Part shown: positions 15,561 to 26,243 of the stretch, in pieces | Layout: each line of letters opens with the position of its first letter | How positions within the stretch are numbered: the first letter of the stretch is position 1 | NCBI RefSeq assembly: GCF_028368935.1 | Contig: NZ_JAQNDK010000003.1 | Location: 1,116,001 to 1,180,000 of the forward strand | DNA: 64,000 nucleotides | Origin: Sorangium aterium | Lineage (GTDB): Bacteria > Myxococcota_A > Polyangia > Polyangiales > Polyangiaceae | Reading direction: 5' to 3' | Position numbers and translations under genes: made by a program | Notes under the pieces: model-generated | Told to the model about the DNA's origin: nothing | Database searches by the model: none | The model's input: only the letters and a program-made list of their open reading frames with translations

Positions 15561-17435
15561 ATGGTCGACCCCACGACAGCCGCACCGCTCGCCCCCGGCA
15601 CCGTCCTCGGGGGCGATTTCCGCATCGTTCGCCCCCTGAGCCAGGGGGGCATGGGCGCCGTGTTCGTCGCCGAGCAGCTCTCGACGGGCAAGCCGCGCGC
15701 GGTGAAGCTGATGCACGCGCAGCTCGCGCAGGACCCGCGCTTCCGCGAGCGCTTCGAGCAGGAGGCGAGGGTAGGGGCGCGGATCGACAGCGATCACGTC
15801 GTCGAGGTCGTCGCCGCGGGGGTCGAGCCCGCGACGCAGACGCCCTGGCTGGCGATGGAGCTGCTCGACGGGGCCGACCTTTCGGCCGTGATGGCGCAGC
15901 GCGGCGCGCTGCCGCCCGACGAGGTGCGCGAGCTGATGGGGCAGCTGTGCCACGCGCTCGGCGCGGCGCACCGCGCGGGCGTCGTCCACCGCGATCTCAA
16001 GCCCGAGAACATCTTCATCGCGCGGCCGCGGCAGCAGAACGTCCGCTTCAAGGTGAAGGTGCTCGACTTCGGCGTCGCGAAGATCGTGGCCGAGGCGCGG
16101 GCGACGACGTCGGTCACCGCGTCGGTCGGGACGCCGCTCTGGATGGCGCCCGAGCAGACCGAGCTCGCTGCGCAGGTCGTCCCGGCGTCGGACGTCTGGG
16201 CGCTCGGGCTGCTCGCGTTCTACCTGCTCACCGCGCGCGTCTACTGGATGGAGCCGAGCCGTGGGCCCGGCGCCTCGGTCATGTCGCTCATGCGCGAGGT
16301 GCTGTTCGGCCCGCTGGATCCGCCGTCCGCCCGCGCCGCGCAGCTCGGCTGCGCGCACCTGATCCCCCCCGGCTTCGACGCTTGGTTCGCCCGGTGCCTC
16401 GCCCGCGACGTCCGCGCTCGCTTCGCCGACGCGGCGCAGGCCATGGCGGCGCTCGATCCCGTGCTCGCCGCGGCCGCCCACAGGTCCGCGCCGCTGCAGG
16501 CCGTGCCCTCCATGCCCACACCCCCGGTCTATTCCGGCCATTCCGGGCCGATCACCGCGCCGACCCAGCCGGGGGTCTCCCGCACCGACGTCGGCGGCAT
16601 GACCGGCGGCACGCTCGTCCCGGTGCCGGCGTTGCCTCCGCGCAGGGCGCCCTGGGGCCTGCTGCTTGCGATCGCCGGGGGCGGGCTGGTCGCCGTTGCC
16701 GCGCTCCTGGTCGGCGGCTTCGTGGCCTTCCAGCGGCTCCGCGCGGCGGACCGCGCCGACGGCGCGCCGACAGCGCCGCTGTACGGCGGGGGCGATGCGC
16801 CCACGGGTGGGGCGCCGACGCCGCCGGCCAGGCCGTCGAGCGCCGCGGCGAGCAGCGACGTCGATCTGGCCGGCACCTACGACATCGTGTCGTCGCGCAA
16901 CCCGGGAGGGCAGGGCAGCTACACGGGCAACGTCCTCCTCTCCCGGAGCGGCGACACGTACCGCATCGCCTGGATCATCACGAAGGGCGCGGGCTACGAG
17001 GGGATCGCGTTCGTGCAGGGGCAGACGCTCGCCGTGGGATGGGCGAGCGGCGGGCCCTACGGCGCGGCCGCCTACCGCATCGACGGCGGCCGCCTCCACG
17101 GGCAGTGGATCGCCACGGACCGGCCAGGCCAGGTGACGACCGAGGAGCTGGAGGGCCCTGAAGGGCTGGTCGGCAGCTACCGGATCGTCGACGGCGCTCG
17201 CAAGGGCACGGTCGTCATCGTGCCCACGGGCGAGACGTACGCCGTCACGTGGGCGCTGAGCACCGGCGCGCTGAAGGGGGTAGGCATCCGCTCGGGCGAT
17301 CAGCTCGTCGTGGGCTGGTCGCCGAGCCAGCAGGTCGGGGTGGTCAGCTATGCGATCGCGGGCCGGCAGCTCGCGGGGCGATGGGGGACCCTGGGCGGCA
17401 CGCTGGCGGGGAGCGAGGCGCTGGTGCGCCGCTGA
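15561..17435 (+). CDS. Membrane-anchored Ser/Thr protein kinase with C-terminal beta-repeat domain
   Basis: The 624-residue protein has an N-terminal Hanks-type kinase domain: glycine loop SQGGMGAVF, Lys49 in AVKLM, HRDLKPEN with Asp145, DFG at 169-171, and MAPEQ. A proline-rich linker leads to one membrane helix near residues 362-385. The C-terminal part (from about 430) contains two or three similar beta-rich repeats (GTYDIVSSRNPGG, GSYRIVDGARKG, with TYRIAW/TYAVTW cores) and would lie outside the cytoplasmic membrane as a sensor. ATG 15561 follows GGAGGG and is favoured over GTG 15276, which would add the NirB-derived sequence. Targets are unknown. Confidence 0.88.
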   Translation: MVDPTTAAPLAPGTVLGGDFRIVRPLSQGGMGAVFVAEQLSTGKPRAVKLMHAQLAQDPRFRERFEQEARVGARIDSDHVVEVVAAGVEPATQTPWLAMELLDGADLSAVMAQRGALPPDEVRELMGQLCHALGAAHRAGVVHRDLKPENIFIARPRQQNVRFKVKVLDFGVAKIVAEARATTSVTASVGTPLWMAPEQTELAAQVVPASDVWALGLLAFYLLTARVYWMEPSRGPGASVMSLMREVLFGPLDPPSARAAQLGCAHLIPPGFDAWFARCLARDVRARFADAAQAMAALDPVLAAAAHRSAPLQAVPSMPTPPVYSGHSGPITAPTQPGVSRTDVGGMTGGTLVPVPALPPRRAPWGLLLAIAGGGLVAVAALLVGGFVAFQRLRAADRADGAPTAPLYGGGDAPTGGAPTPPARPSSAAASSDVDLAGTYDIVSSRNPGGQGSYTGNVLLSRSGDTYRIAWIITKGAGYEGIAFVQGQTLAVGWASGGPYGAAAYRIDGGRLHGQWIATDRPGQVTTEELEGPEGLVGSYRIVDGARKGTVVIVPTGETYAVTWALSTGALKGVGIRSGDQLVVGWSPSQQVGVVSYAIAGRQLAGRWGTLGGTLAGSEALVRR

Positions 17436-17543
17436 CGAGCGGACATTCCCCGATCCAGCGTGCGGGGCAGAGGTCCTGCCACGATGTCATCGACAGGGCG
17501 GCCCCGGTGTGGGGCGCGGCGCGCTGGAGTTCGCGGAGGACGG

Positions 17544-20500
17544 ATGAGGGCCGTCGCGTCGCCCGCTCAAAGCGCTGGCGACCCGCGCCGACCATGGCAG
17601 CATGTGTCGCACATCACCCGCATCAGGGCTCCCGTGGGCACCAATCCCGTCTCGTCCGATCACGGGTCTTCGTCCCGTTACGCCATCATCGAGACCCTCT
17701 ACGAGGGCTCAGACACCCTTCTCTACCGGGGTGTACGCGAGGACGACGGCCATCCCGTGGTGCTCAAGGTCCTCCGGCGCGATCACGCGAGCCCTCGCGC
17801 CCCCGAGCGGCTTCGCCACGAATACGAGATCGCTCGGGCGCTCGACACCACGGCCATCGTCAAGCCCTATGCGCTCGAGATGCTCGGCGATCAGCCGGCG
17901 CTGGTCCTGGAGGATTTCGGCGGCGTGTCGCTCGATCGGCTCCAGAACGGGCCGACGCCGCTCGAGCGCTTCTTCCCCCTCGCCATCCGCGTTGTCGAGG
18001 CGCTCGCCGGGCTGCATCGGCACGACGTCGTCCACAAGGACATCAAGCCTCAGAACGTGCTCCTCAACCCCGCCACCGGCGAGGTGAAGATCACCGACCT
18101 GGGGATTGCGTCCCGGATACCCCGCGAGCTCCAGCACCTCGAGCACGTCGGGCTCATCGAGGGGACCCTGGCCTACATGGCCCCGGAACAGACGGGCCGA
18201 ATGAACCGCTGGATCGACCAGCGGACCGATCTCTACTCCCTGGGCGTCGTCTTCTACGAGATGCTGACGGGCGCTCTGCCGTTCCAGGCCGGCGATCCCG
18301 TCGCGTGGGTCTATTGCCACATTGCCCAGGCGCCGCAGCCGCCGCACGCGGTCGTCCCCTCGATTCCCCCGCAGCTCTCCGCGGTGGTGCTCAAGCTGCT
18401 CTCCAAGGCCGCCGAGGAGCGTTATCAGAGCGCGGCGGGCCTGCGGCACGACCTCGACGAGTGCTTCGCCACATGGCGGGCGAGCGGCTCCATTCCGCCC
18501 TTCGCGCTCGGGGGGCGCGATCTCTCTGACCGGTTCCAGGTCCCGCAGCGGCTGTACGGGCGTGAGCGCGAGGTGGAGGCGCTGCTCGCCGTGTTCGAGC
18601 GCGTGGTCGCGAGCGGCCGGCCAGAGCTCGTGCTCGTGTCGGGCTACTCGGGCATCGGCAAATCGTCGCTCGTCGCCGAGCTGCACCGGCCGGTGGTGAG
18701 GGAGCGCGGCTTCTTCCTGTCCGGCAAGTTCGAGCAAGCCGCGAGGGACGTCCCCTACAGCGCTTTCCATCAGGCGTTCCGGGCGCTCTTTCAGGAGATC
18801 CTCTGCGCGAGCGAGGAGCAGGTCGAGCGCTGGAGACAGCGTTTCCGGGAGGCCCTCGGCGAGAGCGGCAGGTTGCTCGCCGACGTGCTCCCCGAGCTCA
18901 CGCTGCTCCTCGGGCCTCAGCCGCCCGTGCCCGAGCTGCCGCCCGCCGAGGCCCAGAGCCGGCTGCACGCGACGCTCCAGCGCTTCGTCTCGGCGTGCGC
19001 CCGGAAGGACCACCCCGTGGCGCTCTTCGTCGACGATCTGCAGTGGGCCGACGCGGGAAGCCTCCAGTTGCTCGATCAGCTCGCCACCTACGCCGGGTCC
19101 GAGCACCTCCTGCTGATCGGCGCGTACCGCGACAACGAGGTCGGCCCCGCGCACCCGCTGCGGCTCACGCTGGCCGAGGCGCGGAAGCGCGGCGCCGCTG
19201 TCTCCGAGCTCGTCCTCGAGCCGCTCTCGGCCACCCATGTCGGGGCGCTCGTCGCCGAGGCGGTCCACGCGACGCACGCGCCGCACACGCCTGCAGAGCA
19301 GGCCGAGCCGCTCTCGCGGCTTGTCTACGAGAAGACCGGCGGCAACCCGTTCTTCGTGCTCCAGTTCCTGATCGCCCTGCATCAGGAGAGGCTCATCACC
19401 TTCGACGCGGAGGAGGGCAGGTGGCGGTGGGACATCGCCGCGATCCGGGACAAGGAGTTCACCGACAACGTCGTCGAGCTGATGGCGGGCAAGCTGAAGC
19501 GGCTCTCCGGCCCGACGCGGGACGCGCTCATGCTCGCCGCGTGCCTCGGCAGCAGCCTGGAGCTCGACACGCTCGCGGTGATCGCGGGCCGTCCGGCGGC
19601 GGAGCTCCGCGACGCGCTCGAGGAGGCCGTGCGGGAGGGGCTGCTCCTCCGCCGGGACGGCGCCTATCGATTCCTCCATGACCGGGTGCAGCAAGCCGCC
19701 TACTCGCTCATCCCGGCGGGACAGCTCGCCGAGATGCACCTCCGGATCGGGCAGCTGCTCCTCTCGGCACAACGCGCCGAGGAGCGCGACGACGCGCTCT
19801 TCGACGTCGTCGGCCACCTCAACCGCGGCGCCGCGCTTCTGCGTTCCCAGGCGGAGCGGGATGAGGTCGCCGCGCTGAACCTCCGCGCCGGCAGGAAGGC
19901 CAAGGCGGCCGCGGCCTTCCAATCCGCCGCCGCGCTCTTCGCGGCTGGCCTTTCCCTGCTCGCGCCGGCCTCGTGGGAGACAGGTCACGAGCTGACCTAC
20001 GGCCTGACCTTCGAGCGCGCGCACATCGCGTACATCACCGGCAGCTTCGAGGAAGCCGAGCGGCGCCTGGAAGAGCTCATGGATCGCGCGAGGACCCGGC
20101 ACGAGACGGCCGCCGTCGTCGAGCTCGTCTCCGCGCTGAATGTCACCCGCGGGCAATACTGCCGCGCGGTGGAGATCGGGCTCTCGTGCCTCCGCGCGTG
20201 CGACGTTGATCTGCCGCTCCACCCCACCGACGCACAGATCGAGAAGGAGACCGAGCGCGTCTGGCAGGCCCTGGGCGATCGGGCCATCGAGGACCTGATC
20301 CATCTGCCCCCCATGACGCACCCGGAGATCAAGATCACGATGGGCGTGCTGCAGAGCGTGTCCCTCCCTGCGTTCTTCGTGGACCCGAACCTGTACAACC
20401 TCGTCGTCATGCGCATGGTCAAGCTCTGCCTGCGCCACGGCAACACCGAGCACTCCGCTTTCGCGTACGCCGCCTTCGCGATGGTGATCAGCTCGAGGTT

Positions 20501-23500
20501 CGGGCGATATCAGGAGGCTTACCTGTTCGGCCGGCTCGGCCACGACCTGGCGGACCGGAGCGGCCTCCTCACCACGAAATCCTTGGTGGTCATCCTCTTC
20601 GGACACTATGTCGTCTTCTGGACACGCCACTACAGAGAGACGTATCCATACACGCGCGACGGCTTCAGCGCCGCGGTCGAGTCCGGTAATCTGAACAACG
20701 CGTGCCTCATCTGCATCTGGGCCGCGCTGTTCCCGCTGCTCTCTGGCGAGCCGCTGGAGGACGTGCTCCACGAGGTCAAAGAGCGCCTCGGCTTCGTGCG
20801 CAGGGTCGGTTACGCGTTCCCGCACAACGCCCTCCTCGGCGGCCACGCCATGATCCAGACGCTGCGCGGGAGGCCGGTCCGCTCCTTGATGCGGGACGGG
20901 TCCGAGCTGGATCCGCCGGGCTTCGAGGCGCAGCTGGAGGAGGCTGGGCATCTGGAGGCCGCTCGCGACTTCTATTACGGCTTGAAGGCGCAGGCGCTCT
21001 TCGTGCTCGGCTCTCCCCGAGAGGCGCTCGCGGCGGCGACCCGCGCGATTGCCGAGCACCCCCCCGGGGTCCGGCCGCACGCGCTCATCGCCGAGAGCTT
21101 CTATTATCGCGCGCTCGCGCTCGCGGCCCTCTCTGACGGCGCGCACGAGGCGCAGCCATCCCCGCTGTGGGTGCTCCCCGAGGGGCTCCTCGAGTGCGAG
21201 CGGCAGCTCGGCGCGTGGGCCAGGAGCGGCCCCGACAACTTTCTCCACAAACACGCCTTGGTCCGCGCCGAGATCGCCCGGATCCTGGGGCGCGAGCCGG
21301 AGGCCAGCCGGCTTTACGAGCAGGCCATCGCGGCGGCGCGCGAGGGCGGCTTCGTCCAGCATGAGGCCATCGCCTGCGAGCTTGCCGCGGAGTTCTACCG
21401 CGCGCGCGGCCTCTCGACGCCCGCCGACAGCTACCTGCGGAGCGCCCGCGCCGGCTATTTCCGCTGGGGCGCCCGCGCCAAGGTGGAGCAGCTCGATCAG
21501 CGCTACCCTCACCTCGTCGAGCGCAAGCCGATCGCCCCCACCGTCACCTTCGCCGTACGGGCCGAGCAGTTCGACGTCCTGTCGGTGGTGAAGGCCGCGC
21601 AGAGCATCTCTGGCGAGCTCAAGCTCTCGCGGCTGCTCGAGATGCTGCTGCGCATCGTGGTCGAGCACGCGGGCGCCGAGGAGGGCTGTGTCCTCCTGGT
21701 CCGGGATGAGCAGCTGTGGATCGCGGCGATCGAGACGCCGGGAGGCGCGGTACGGCAGCTCCATGTGGGGGAGGCGCCTTCGGCTGTGCTGCCGCAGTCC
21801 GTCCTCAACTATGTTCGCCGGAGCCACGAGCTCGTGCTGCTCGACGACGCCGCCGCCCGGCACCCCTTCATGGAGGACGAGTATTTCCGGCGCAAGCGCC
21901 CGAGATCGGTGCTGTGCCTCCCGATCGTGCGCCAGGCACGGCTCATCGGCCTGCTCTACCTGGAAAACAACCTCGCCACCGGGGCGTTCACCCCTGGGCG
22001 GCTCAGCGTCGTCGAGCTGCTCGCCTCGCAGTCGGCGATCTCGCTGGAGAACGCGATGCTCTATGCCGAGGTGGAGCAGGAGAACGCCGAGCGGCGGCGG
22101 GCGGAACAGGCGCTCAAGGCCAATCAGAAGATGCTCCAGGCCATCGTCGACAACTCGGCGGCGAGCGTCTACGTCAAGGATCACGAGGGCCGATTCCTGC
22201 TCGCCAACCGGCAGGTAGGCGCCCTCCTGGGCGTGCCCAGCGAGCAGCTCCTTGGGAGGACCGATGCGGACCTCTTCCCTGCTCCCTTCGCCGAGACGGT
22301 CCGCGAGCACGAGCGGAAGGTGCTCGAGACCGGTGCGCCGATGGAGTGGGAGGAGACTGTGCCGCTGGAGGACGGGCTGCACACGTTCCTGTCGATCAAA
22401 TTCCCACTCGATGAGGGGGTCATGCCCGGCGTGCTCTGCGGCATCTCCACCGACATCACCGAGCGCAAGCGGGCCGAGCAGGCCGAGCGGTTCCTGGCCG
22501 AGGCGAGCCGCAAGCTGATGACGCTGGGTTACAGCGCGACCTTCGAGAGCGTGGCGCAGCTCCCGGTGCCCGAGCTCTCGGATCGGTGCGTCGTCGAGGT
22601 GCTCTCCGAGGACAGGGCGCCGGGCCCGACGGCCGTCGCAGGGGTGCCCGGCGAGCAGCTGGAAGCGCTGAAGGACGCGCTGCGCGCTCTGGCAGGAGCG
22701 TCGCCGGCCGGAGTCGACGGGGAAGAGGGTCGCGCCACGCCGCTGGTCCAGCAGGTGCATTCGCTCGACCCGCGGCTCAGGCCGCTCTGGGAGCGGCTCG
22801 GCGTCCACGCGTTCCTGAGGGTTCCGCTGCTCGCGCGCGACCGGTACTTCGGCGTCATGACCCTGCTGGCGACCGCGGCCGAGCGCCGTTGTGGCGCCGC
22901 CGACCTGCGGCTGGCCGAGGAGCTGGGGCGCCGCGCGGCGCTCGTGCTCGACAATGCGCGCCTGTACACCGAGGCTCAGGAGGCGATCCAGCGGCGGGAC
23001 GAGTTCCTCGTCGTCGCCTCTCACGAGCTCAAGACCCCGCTGACCTCGCTGCAGATGCAGGCGCAGAGCATCGAGCGGCTGCTGCGCCGCCGCTCGCTCG
23101 CGGACGTCCCCGCGGCGCGGATCGAGGCGATGCTCCAGATCCTCGGCCGCCAGACGTCGCGGCTCGGGCGACTTGTGGACGAATTGCTCGACGTCACGAG
23201 GCTGCACGCCGGGCGGCTTTCGCTCGCGCGGGCGCCGGTCGATCTGGCGGCGCTGGCGGGCGAGGTCGTCGACCGGATGCGCCAGCAGCTCGCGGCGTCC
23301 CGCTGCCCGACGCAGCTGGATCTGGGGGCGCCCGTGGTCGGGTACTGGGATCCGGATCGCCTGGAGCAGGTCGTCGTCAACCTCCTGTCGAACGCGATGA
23401 AGTACGGCGCAGGCAGGCCTATCCTTATCGGCGTGCGGCGGCAGGCCGATCGCGCGCTGCTCGTCGTCCGGATGAGGGGATCGGGATCGCGGAGGCCGAT

Positions 23501-23713
23501 CAGGGCAGGATCTTCGAGCGCTTCGAGCGCGCGGTGTCGGTGCGCAACTTCGGCGGCCTCGGCCTCGGGCTCTACGTCGCACGCGCGATCGTGGCGTCGC
23601 ACGGCGGCTCCATCCGGGTGGAGAGCAAGCCGGGCGCGGGCGCGACGTTCGTGGTGGAGCTCCCGGTGAGCCCACCGGAGAGCGCCGTGCCGGCCGGATC
23701 CGTCGCAGAATAG
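17544..23713 (+). CDS. Giant hybrid: Ser/Thr kinase - AAA ATPase - GAF/PAS - histidine kinase (frameshifted near end)
   Basis: About 2,056 residues. The order is a Ser/Thr kinase (HKDIKPQNVL, ITDLGIAS, MAPEQTGRMN), an AAA-type ATPase (Walker A GYSGIGKSS near 367, Walker B ALFVDDLQWAD), a long TPR-like helical region, a GAF domain (about 1350-1500), a PAS domain (about 1530-1640), a second GAF, HisKA (VASHELKTPLTS near 1823) and HATPase (NLLSNAMKYG). This matches the trifunctional kinase/ATPase/sensor proteins common in myxobacteria and cyanobacteria. The frame breaks at about 23470: one extra base restores VVRDEGIGIAEAD and the G-box GGLGLGLYVARAI to TGA 23713. As written, the reading ends at 23669 without the ATP-lid. 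ATG 17544 has a GGAGG site. Cytoplasmic; no membrane helix seen. Confidence 0.85.
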
Positions 23714-23737
23714 GGCGCGCGGTTCGCCGAAGCCCCG

Positions 23738-23770
23738 CGCGCTCCGGGCACGCAGCTCGCAGCCGCGATT
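23738..23770. repeat. 33-bp dispersed repeat, copy 1 (gap 23714-23943)
   Basis: The sequence beginning CGCGCTCCGGGCACGC recurs at 32036-32068 with two differences by eye. The rest of this 230-bp gap contains a short open frame ending at 23880 (rich in Glu/Ala) that I cannot identify, probably decayed coding sequence. Confidence 0.45.
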
Positions 23771-23943
23771 CGGAGGCGCTGGCGGTCACCACCGCGCAAG
23801 CCGTCGAGGAGGCGCTGGAGGAGGAGCCGGAGGCGATCGCGAAGGACGCGATGGGGGAGAGAGAGGGCGAGGCGCCCTGAGCCCCGCGCCGCGACCGGCC
23901 TGAGCGAGAGCGACAAGGCGAGCGGCGTTCCTGGCGCGACCGA

Positions 23944-24666
23944 TCAGAGCTGCCCATACTCACGGATCCGGTCGCGCTCTTCTCCCTTGTCTCCCTCGTC
24001 GGGCTCCAGATCGACGACGATCCCGAGGCGCGACTCGACGTAGGCCACCCAGAGGGTTCCATGCGGTGGAACGCTGGTCCAAGCGTTCATTTCCGTGATA
24101 GACAGGAGCCCATCCATGCTTCGATCGAAGATTCTTATGTCCCTGAACCGTAATCCGCACGTGAAGCCGAGCTGGGCGTTCAGGTTACGGGAATAGACAT
24201 CTCCGCCGAGGAACAGATCGACGTGCGTGGTCCGGACAAGGGTCGCTTGCGGCCTCAAGGTCGTGGTGAACATGGGAAGAACGGCTCCGATCACTTGGTA
24301 GAGTTGAAAGCTCGTGGCCGCGCTCGCCCGGAACGGTCCGGCCTCGTACGTGGCGTGGATCCCCAGCTTCTTGTCTTCTATCGTCGACATGTTCTCCTTG
24401 CCCACTCCAACGCCGATGAAGTATCCGATGTTGAGCTCCTGGGTGGGGCTCGCGGTCTGTCCGAAGCTCACCATGACTGTATGGACAGCCCCCGGAGCCG
24501 TTCCGCCGTCATATGTGGATCCGAGTCTCGCAAGATGGGGGAGCTTTGTCTGAACAATGCCGCTGAAGTAGAGGCCGTCCCAGTAGAACTTCTCTGGGGG
24601 CCGTTGCTCTTGCGCTGATGTCAGAGCAGTAACGGAGAACACTACAAGCCCTGATAGCGCGCGCAT
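23944..24666 (-). CDS. Exported protein, possible outer-membrane barrel, unidentified
   Basis: Starting at ATG 24666, the 240-residue product opens with a signal peptide (MRALSGLVVFSVTALTSAQEQ) and is then rich in alternating hydrophobic/polar strands with aromatic girdle residues (YFSGIVQTKL, LNIGYFIGVGVG, VDLFLGGDVYSR, LNAQLGFTCGLRF). That pattern suggests an outer-membrane beta-barrel or a periplasmic all-beta protein. The C-terminus is acidic (DLEPDEGDKGEERDR) rather than a terminal aromatic, which argues against a classic barrel. I do not recognise a family. Its GC content is below that of the signalling genes. The longer open frame upstream (to 24771) is rejected because the signal peptide would be internal. 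Confidence 0.65.
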   Translation of the reverse strand: MRALSGLVVFSVTALTSAQEQRPPEKFYWDGLYFSGIVQTKLPHLARLGSTYDGGTAPGAVHTVMVSFGQTASPTQELNIGYFIGVGVGKENMSTIEDKKLGIHATYEAGPFRASAATSFQLYQVIGAVLPMFTTTLRPQATLVRTTHVDLFLGGDVYSRNLNAQLGFTCGLRFRDIRIFDRSMDGLLSITEMNAWTSVPPHGTLWVAYVESRLGIVVDLEPDEGDKGEERDRIREYGQL

Positions 24667-24743
24667 GAATAGCTGCCATGGCGTGCTCGAACAGCGGGTC
24701 GATGGCGCCCGCGAGATGAACGGCGGTGCGAAGTTGGCACGAT

Positions 24744-25385
24744 TCATTCGGTCTGCATGCGGGCTATACACTCAGGATTCTTCACCAACCCGTCGACATC
24801 GACGTCTCCGAAGTCGCTCCTGAACATATAGGCACTTTCCATCGCATCGAGACCGAGAATGTTGTTCGTGATATCCGGCTGCGACGCATCCTCGAAGGAT
24901 CTTGCAACGGCGATACAGTTCGAGTGTTGCGCCTGGGCCAAATCTCGAATGCTCAAGATGGTCTCGCAGTCGATCGTGTTGCTGCCCAGTATTTCCTCGT
25001 ACGCGTTGAATTGCCACCTGAAGTTCCTGCAGTTTGTTGCCATCGTATGCAATTCTTTCACCAGCGACCTGATGACGCATTGCTCCGAAGGCTCTTGTTC
25101 GGGTGATGGAGTGGATTCATCTTCGTTGGCACGAGGCGCCTTCTCTCTCTTCTGAAGTTGTGGATCGCGACGCTGGAGCGACTTTTCGCAGCTGGCCAAC
25201 CGCTTCCGTGCGACGCTCAGGGTCGCCTGAAGATAGGGTTCGTTCTTGCTCGCAGCGTCCTGGCGTGCTTGAGTCTTTTTGTCGCTCTCGGCCGAGATTC
25301 TTCCCAGATGGAATGCCGCCGCCAGGGTCGCGACCGCGATGGTCCCAAATCCAATCCATGTTGTCGGCTTCGGTGATGTTCCCAT
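24744..25385 (-). CDS. Small membrane-anchored protein, tandem paralogue A
   Basis: A 213-residue protein with one N-terminal membrane helix (TWIGFGTIAVATLAAAF), a charged coiled-coil-like stretch (RLASCEKSLQRRDPQLQKRE) and a C-terminal domain with several conserved cysteines ending NPECIARMQTE. It is a clear paralogue of the next gene upstream (25503-26144): the same length, the same helix, and identical blocks such as RLASCEK and NPECIARMQT. The 50 bp after both stop codons are also similar, so the unit was duplicated as a whole. Base composition is strikingly low in GC for this genome, which suggests acquisition. The function is unknown. Confidence 0.75.
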   Translation of the reverse strand: MGTSPKPTTWIGFGTIAVATLAAAFHLGRISAESDKKTQARQDAASKNEPYLQATLSVARKRLASCEKSLQRRDPQLQKREKAPRANEDESTPSPEQEPSEQCVIRSLVKELHTMATNCRNFRWQFNAYEEILGSNTIDCETILSIRDLAQAQHSNCIAVARSFEDASQPDITNNILGLDAMESAYMFRSDFGDVDVDGLVKNPECIARMQTE

Positions 25386-25502
25386 GTGTCGAACGTTGCG
25401 GGTTGAAGTCCTGGTGCGTGCGCGAGAACGGCGGCCCTGGCCCGTTCTAACAGCGGGTCGATGGCTCCCGCGAGATGGACGGCCGCGTGAAGTATGGTCG
25501 AG

Positions 25503-26144
25503 TCATCTGGTCTGCATGCGGGCTATGCACTCTGGGTTTTTCACAAGCGCATCAATGCCGTCGACATCGCCGTGCTTGCTCTTGGTTGCATAGGCATCCT
25601 CCACCGCGTCGATGGCGATGGGGCCGTTTGTCGCATATTGCTCGCTAATTTCCTCGTTGACATTTATAATGAGAATGCAAATCTGGTATTGCATCCGGGC
25701 AAGGTCTCGAATGCTCAATACGGATTCGCAGCCAATCGAATTGCTGCCCAAGATTGCCTTGTATGCATCAAAATGTGTTCTGAAGTCCCTGCAATTCGCG
25801 GCCGCCATATTCTGCTCCTTTGCTTGCATTGCGATGATGCATTGCTTCGGAAGCTTTGGCTCAGGTGGAGGTGTGGGGTTGTCTTCGTTGGCGTAGGGCT
25901 CTTTCTCTCTCTTCTGAAGATGTGGATCACGACGCTGGAGGGTCTTCTCGCAGCTGGCCAACCTTTTCTGGGTGGCGCTCACGGCTGACCGAAGATCGGG
26001 ATCGCCCTCGCTGCCGGCGTCCTGGTGCGATTGAAGCCGATTGTCGTTCGCCACCGACATTCTTCCCAGATTGTATGCTATCAAGGCGACGACTGAGATG
26101 GATCCCAATGCAATCCATGTTTTCGGCTTCGGCGATGTTTCCAT
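25503..26144 (-). CDS. Small membrane-anchored protein, tandem paralogue B
   Basis: This is the 213-residue partner of 24744-25385. The order is the same: membrane helix (TWIALGSISVVALIAYNLG), RLASCEKTLQRRDPHLQKRE, a proline/acidic linker, then a cysteine-containing domain (QCIIAMQAKEQ, NCRDFRTHFDAYKAILGSNS, NPECIARMQTR). The cysteine positions are kept, which suggests disulfides in an exported domain. The two copies differ enough in mid-region to be more than a very recent duplication. No family is recognised. The low GC content matches its neighbour. Confidence 0.75.
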   Translation of the reverse strand: METSPKPKTWIALGSISVVALIAYNLGRMSVANDNRLQSHQDAGSEGDPDLRSAVSATQKRLASCEKTLQRRDPHLQKREKEPYANEDNPTPPPEPKLPKQCIIAMQAKEQNMAAANCRDFRTHFDAYKAILGSNSIGCESVLSIRDLARMQYQICILIINVNEEISEQYATNGPIAIDAVEDAYATKSKHGDVDGIDALVKNPECIARMQTR

Positions 26145-26243
26145 GTGTCCAATTTCGCGGAGCGTGGCGATTGCAATCGCTTATTGAATGTTAGTTGACA
26201 TGGCGGGAACGGGTCACTGAATGACTCTCTAGGGTGGTGTTGG

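Noticed and set aside
17709-24062. A 2,117-codon open frame on the minus strand
   Set aside because: It is fully antisense to the giant kinase gene, has no recognisable domains and is explained by high third-position GC.
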